A model generated the notes under the pieces. It had not been told where the DNA came from. It did no database searches and worked only from the letters and a program-made list of their open reading frames with translations. Shown piece by piece: positions 60,012 through 64,000 of a stretch of 64,000 nt of DNA (positions are counted from its first letter, which is position 1; the number at the start of each line of letters is the position of its first letter). The position numbers were made by a program, and so were the translations under genes. Source of the stretch: Pedobacter metabolipauper (GTDB taxonomy: Bacteria; Bacteroidota; Bacteroidia; Sphingobacteriales; Sphingobacteriaceae); contig NZ_SNYC01000003.1 in assembly GCF_004362715.1 (NCBI RefSeq), positions 124,001 to 188,000 of the forward strand, in the 5' to 3' direction.

Positions 60012-60020
60012 AATAAAAAA

Positions 60021-60051
60021 CCCGGTTTCAGTCGGCCAACTTCACACCGGG
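60021..60051 (+). terminator. Attenuator-like inverted repeat between FecR and the receptor gene
   Basis: CCCGGT (60021-60026) pairs with ACCGGG (60046-60051) around a 19-base loop, in the 85-base gap before the receptor gene. The stem is short; it may reduce readthrough so that the receptor is made from its own sigma-dependent promoter. Confidence 0.4.
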
Positions 60052-60096
60052 CTATTGCAAATCAATTCATCATTAATTTAAACAACAAACAAAAGT

Positions 60097-62787
60097 ATGT
60101 ACAAAGCATGTACCCCAAAGAAAAAATCCGTAACAATACTCACTTTATTTTGTATACTCCTGTTTTGCCACTTCAGTACAATTGCCCAACAGGCATCCGT
60201 ACTCGATAAAACGATCACCTTAAAGCTTTCCGGAGCTCGGATTGCTGACGCGCTGACTGCAATCACTGAACAAAGCACTGTACGTTTTTCATACAGCAGC
60301 ACCCAGCTGGATGTAGAAAGAAAAGTAACGGTTAACTTTAATAACAAGCCATTGAAGGAAGCCCTTGCTGAACTGTTGGGTAAACAATTGAAAGGGCTAA
60401 GCGTTAACGGGCAGCTCGTTACCATTCAGACGTCATCAGCAAAGGGCACCATCAAAGGGAAGGTAAAGACCCGTGATGGTAAGGCCGGAGAATTTGTTAC
60501 TGTAGGCATTAAGGGAGGGAGAGCGGTACAGGTAGATGCCCGTGGAAATTACATGCTTAAAGATGTTGAGGCGGGCACCTATACCTTAACAGCCAGTTTT
60601 GTGGGGCTTACCCCTCAGCAAAAAGATGTTAAGCTAACTTCCGGAGAAACGGTTGTTCTTGATTTCATCCTGTCGGAAAACAATGAACAGCTGCAGGAAG
60701 TGGTGATCAATGGCGGCAGTACCAATAAGTTCTCAGTAAAAAAAACAACAACCTCTGCTAAAATGCCATTGGGTAATTTGGAAAACCCACAAGTATATAC
60801 CACCATTCCAAAAGCATTGCTGAATGAACAAATGGTTACAGAGTTTAGTATGTCACTTAAAAATAGCCCGGGTGTATATAAGATTCAGGGCAGCAGGGGG
60901 ATAAATAGTGATGGAGCGTCATTTTACAGCATGCGCGGGTTTCGTACCGAAGCCGCATTGATGGATGGTGTACCATCTCAAACCAATGGAGAAATTGAAC
61001 CTGCCAATATTGAACGCGTAGAGTTGATCAAAGGACCTTCAGGTACTTTATTTGGCGGTGCTGTTGTTTCATTTGGCGGACTGATTAATATCGTTACCAA
61101 AAAGCCTGTAGATACGTTAGGCGGAGAGATTGCCTATACCACCGGAAGTTATAACCTGAACCGGTTAACCGCTGATGTATATGGGCCGTTAAGTACAGAT
61201 AAGAAACTATTGTTCCGCATGAATGCAGCCTATCAGAACCAGAATAGCTTTCAGGATGTTGGCTTTAAAAAATCAACCTTCATCTCACCCGCAATAGAAT
61301 ACCGCGCAAATGAAAGATTAAACATCAGTTTAAATGCTGGTTTCTATGAATTACAGGGCACAAGCCCGGCAGCAGTGTTTCTAAATCGCGTGCGTCCGTA
61401 TATTGCAACAACACCTCAGGAGTTGAATTTTGACTGGAACCGTTCCTACAGCAGCAATGACCTGGTGATGAAAAATCCGACAGTAAACGTGAAGGGACAG
61501 ATCAATTATAAAATCTCAGACAACTGGACCTCTCAAACCATTTATTCAAGCAATACCCGGAAATCGGACGGTTTTTATCAATATCAGTTTATCCGCGGCG
61601 CAGCATCTGACGAAATGCTCGAGCGCAATATCTCACTACAGAATTCTGTAAATACTTCGACCGACATTCAGCAAAACTTCATTGGCGATTTTAAAGTACT
61701 CGGATTGCGTAACCGTTTGGTAGCCGGGCTGGATTATTTAAACCAAACCGTTAACAACAGCAATTCGCCATACCTGGTATTTGACAATGTAAGCGGACTG
61801 GTACCGGATGCCAATTATGTGAAGATCTCACGGCCTGCCGTAGAAGCAAGGCTTGCTGCGAGCACGGCGTTACCAACCAAGAATACGGGCAAAAATAACA
61901 TTTATAGTGTATACGCGTCAGATGTTTTAAATCTGTCTGACCGTTTGATGGCCATGCTTAGCCTTCGTGTAGACCGTTTTCAAAATAAAGGTCTGCTGAA
62001 TCAAAATGATATGAAGCTTTCTGGCTTTTACATGCAGACAGCATTTTCACCAAAGTTGGGAATGGTTTACCAGGTGTTGAGAGACCGGCTTTCTGTATTC
62101 GGGAATTATATGAATGGATTTAGTAATGTTGCCCCGGTTTCACAACCAGAAGGTTCAGGTGCGTCCAATACCTTTAAGCCCCAGCAGGCAAACCAGTTTG
62201 AAGGTGGTGCGAAATTGGATATGTTTGATGGAAAGCTCAGCTTTACAGCCAGTTACTATGATATTAAAGTTACGAATATGACGCGGACAGAAGGCGTTAA
62301 TGTGAACAATGTAAATTATAACATTACCGTGCAAAATGGTACCCAGGAAAGTCATGGTGTAGAGTTTGAGCTGATCACAAATCCGGTTGAAGGCTTAAAT
62401 GTTATTGCTGGTTACAGCTATAATTATAGTAAGCTGACCAAATCAACTGCAGCATTGGAAAATCGCAGACCAGCCTCTGCCGGACCAGGCAACTTATTCA
62501 ATTCCTGGGCAAGTTACACTGTTCCTAAAGGAACCTATAAAGGACTGGGTTTAGGATTTGGCGCGAACTTTATTGGCGAACATTTGACTGGTAACTCTGC
62601 CGTAACCGGCGTATTTATACTTCCTTCTTACTTACTGGTTACCACAACCGCGTTCTATGACACGCCACGATACCGGTTGGGAGTGAAAATAGATAACCTT
62701 ACTGATGAACTTTATTTTACCGGACAAGGTGTACTTACAGCACAGATGCCTAGAACAATAGCTGCCAATGTTACCATTAAGTTTTAA
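60097..62787 (+). CDS. STN-containing TonB-dependent siderophore-type receptor
   Basis: 896 residues. Signal peptide (LFCILLFCHFSTIAQ). Residues about 35-110 form the STN signalling domain (ITLKLSGARIADALTAITEQ). A carboxypeptidase-regulatory-like domain follows (GTIKGKVKTRDGKAGEFVTV, 118-205), then the plug with YSMRGFRTEAALMDGVPSQT and ERVELIKGPSGTLFGG, and a barrel ending in LTAQMPRTIAANVTIKF with a terminal aromatic. It imports a ferric siderophore and signals to FecR. It overlaps the PepSY gene by 20 bases. Confidence 0.93.
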   Translation: MYKACTPKKKSVTILTLFCILLFCHFSTIAQQASVLDKTITLKLSGARIADALTAITEQSTVRFSYSSTQLDVERKVTVNFNNKPLKEALAELLGKQLKGLSVNGQLVTIQTSSAKGTIKGKVKTRDGKAGEFVTVGIKGGRAVQVDARGNYMLKDVEAGTYTLTASFVGLTPQQKDVKLTSGETVVLDFILSENNEQLQEVVINGGSTNKFSVKKTTTSAKMPLGNLENPQVYTTIPKALLNEQMVTEFSMSLKNSPGVYKIQGSRGINSDGASFYSMRGFRTEAALMDGVPSQTNGEIEPANIERVELIKGPSGTLFGGAVVSFGGLINIVTKKPVDTLGGEIAYTTGSYNLNRLTADVYGPLSTDKKLLFRMNAAYQNQNSFQDVGFKKSTFISPAIEYRANERLNISLNAGFYELQGTSPAAVFLNRVRPYIATTPQELNFDWNRSYSSNDLVMKNPTVNVKGQINYKISDNWTSQTIYSSNTRKSDGFYQYQFIRGAASDEMLERNISLQNSVNTSTDIQQNFIGDFKVLGLRNRLVAGLDYLNQTVNNSNSPYLVFDNVSGLVPDANYVKISRPAVEARLAASTALPTKNTGKNNIYSVYASDVLNLSDRLMAMLSLRVDRFQNKGLLNQNDMKLSGFYMQTAFSPKLGMVYQVLRDRLSVFGNYMNGFSNVAPVSQPEGSGASNTFKPQQANQFEGGAKLDMFDGKLSFTASYYDIKVTNMTRTEGVNVNNVNYNITVQNGTQESHGVEFELITNPVEGLNVIAGYSYNYSKLTKSTAALENRRPASAGPGNLFNSWASYTVPKGTYKGLGLGFGANFIGEHLTGNSAVTGVFILPSYLLVTTTAFYDTPRYRLGVKIDNLTDELYFTGQGVLTAQMPRTIAANVTIKF

Positions 62788-63874
62788 AAAATATACAACA
62801 CTCTTACACCTCTGGCTCGGATTAATTTCCGGGCTGGTGGTGTTTATATTGGGCATCACGGGGGCAATGTATGCATTTCAGGAAGAGATCAAAGACGTTT
62901 TGTATAAAGACCGTTTGTATGTACCCGTTCCTCCTGATGGCAAAAAATTACCATTAAGCCATCTTATAACTAAAGCAGAATCTGCATTGGGTAAAACACG
63001 TAAGATCAGTCGTGTTGAAATTTCTCAAAAGCCAGGCCGTACCTATATGTTTCGATCGTTAAAAGTGAATAAAGACGGTTTTGGATATTGGAACTATTAT
63101 GCGCATTACCAAAAAGTATATCTCAATCCATATACCGGAAAGGTAGTCTTTGTGGAAAATGCAGCGAAAGAATTTTTTACAGTCGTACTCGCCCTGCATA
63201 TGAACCTGCTGCTTGGTGATCAGGTTGGACACCAGGTTGCGCGTTGGTCTGTAGTATGCTTTGTATTGCTGCTCATTACCGGTATGATACTTTGGTGGCC
63301 GAAGAAATGGAAGCGTAAACAGCTGAAAACGAATTTTACCATCAAATGGAATGCAAAATTTAAGCGCCTCAATTATGACCTGCACAAAGTTTTCGGATTT
63401 TATGCATTCCTCCTGTTATTGATCATCAGCCTAACAGGCCTGATGTGGTCTTTTGATGTTGTTGCGGAAAAGAAGTCTAAAGTTTTATCTGATACGACTC
63501 AAGTTATGGGGAAAAGTCCGTCAGACCTGATCTTTAAACAAGCAATGGGGTCAGCTCCGCAAACCGCCTATTTCCTGTACAACTTTCCTGCGTTAAAAAG
63601 CGGAACGGTGAACGTATCCGCATATTTAAGTGAGGATCATTTGTATGATCGTATTCAATTTAAATATGACCGGTATAATGGAAAACTGCTGCATACCGGT
63701 GATTCTTTCGAAGTTCTTTCTACAGTGCCGAGGATCAAAGCCATGAATTATGACCTGCATACCGGAACTCTATTCGGATTGGCCGGAAAAATAATGGCTT
63801 TTATTGCAGGTTTGATTGCTGCCGCATTGCCGGTAACTGGATTTTTGATGTGGTACTGGAAAAGATATTGTTAA
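62768..63874 (+). CDS. PepSY-associated membrane protein (PiuB-like iron reductase)
   Basis: 368 residues with four membrane segments: 12-36 (LWLGLISGLVVFILGITGAM), about 140-175 with HMNLLLGDQVGHQVARWSVV, about 210-230 and 340-365. Histidines near the segments (HLW at the start, HMN, GHQ, NYDLHKVFG, NYDLHTG) could bind heme, as expected for the ferric-siderophore reductases of this family. The start codon lies inside the receptor gene, so translation is coupled. It would help release iron in the periplasm or at the inner membrane. Confidence 0.88.
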   Translation: MLPLSFKKYTTLLHLWLGLISGLVVFILGITGAMYAFQEEIKDVLYKDRLYVPVPPDGKKLPLSHLITKAESALGKTRKISRVEISQKPGRTYMFRSLKVNKDGFGYWNYYAHYQKVYLNPYTGKVVFVENAAKEFFTVVLALHMNLLLGDQVGHQVARWSVVCFVLLLITGMILWWPKKWKRKQLKTNFTIKWNAKFKRLNYDLHKVFGFYAFLLLLIISLTGLMWSFDVVAEKKSKVLSDTTQVMGKSPSDLIFKQAMGSAPQTAYFLYNFPALKSGTVNVSAYLSEDHLYDRIQFKYDRYNGKLLHTGDSFEVLSTVPRIKAMNYDLHTGTLFGLAGKIMAFIAGLIAAALPVTGFLMWYWKRYC

Positions 63875-63970
63875 GTTATTGTGAAAAGAAAAAATACTAC
63901 CTGTAAGAATATATTTTGTGGATAGGATTTGCTATGTTTATGGCACCAAACCAACCACCAAATCTCTTTT

Positions 63971-64000
63971 ATGGCCACCACTTCTATTCAGGATAAGATA
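63971..64000 (+). CDS. Start of a gene cut by the window end
   Basis: An ATG at 63971 opens a frame (MATTSIQDKI) that runs to the last base. It is preceded by an AT-rich stretch of 96 bases after the PepSY gene. Too little is visible to name it. Confidence 0.3.
   Translation, partial: MATTSIQDKI

Overview
The window looks like a chromosomal segment of a Bacteroidota species of the family Sphingobacteriaceae (Pedobacter-like). This is inferred from a SusC/SusD locus driven by a hybrid two-component regulator, an ECF-sigma/FecR/STN-TonB receptor set, TAnnTTTG promoter boxes without dependence on Shine-Dalgarno sequences, MoaC-MoaB fusion, DUF6934-like proteins and many SDR/AraC pairs. No rRNA, tRNA, CRISPR array or intact insertion sequence was found.

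Region 1 (1-2.8 kb) is AT-rich and looks like an eroded accessory island: the C-terminal tail of an upstream gene, a SUKH (SMI1/KNR4) plus DUF6896-like immunity-type protein, a frameshifted pseudogene running into a membrane/coiled-coil ORF, a hairpin-rich non-coding stretch, and a 49-residue Cys/His protein with its own terminator.

Region 2 (2.8-17.8 kb) is a patchwork of small redox and detoxification enzymes: four short-chain dehydrogenases, each next to a transcription factor (AraC, Crp/Fnr, HxlR, AraC), plus a metallo-beta-lactamase-fold lipoprotein, an amidohydrolase, a methyltransferase, an alpha/beta hydrolase, a DJ-1/PfpI protein, a GH130 enzyme and a GNAT. Two identical perfect palindromes (TTTACCATATGGTAAA) flank the Crp/Fnr gene and probably form a local regulon.

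Region 3 (17.8-25.9 kb) has a membrane protein, a YwqK/MORN-repeat protein, an AIM24 protein, a six-hairpin glycosidase and a TlpA-like thioredoxin protein. Region 4 (25.9-34.1 kb) is a tight nine-gene minus-strand operon for molybdenum cofactor synthesis (xdhC-mocA-moaA-moeA-moaD-moeB/rhodanese-moaE-moaCB), ending with a Na+/H+ antiporter; the molybdoenzyme itself is not in the window.

Region 5 (34.3-38.4 kb) is accessory: an AT-rich two-gene cassette with a Cys-rich DUF6934-like protein, a divergent XRE regulator/CPBP protease pair with a clear operator, a HAD phosphatase, a cupin, and a stand-alone copy of the N-terminal domain of an RluA-type pseudouridine synthase that lacks the catalytic domain. 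Region 6 (38.7-42.4 kb) has an MgtC-like protein and a PAS histidine kinase with a single-domain response regulator.

Region 7 (42.4-58.3 kb) is a polysaccharide utilization locus: HTCS sensor-regulator, divergent SusC, SusD, SusE-like lipoprotein, GH53 endo-galactanase, a clan GH-A enzyme (possibly GH147) and a GH2 beta-galactosidase. The set points to pectic beta-1,4-galactan. Region 8 (58.3-64 kb) is a cell-surface signalling iron-uptake locus: ECF sigma factor, FecR anti-sigma, STN-containing TonB receptor and a PepSY membrane protein, followed by the first codons of another gene.
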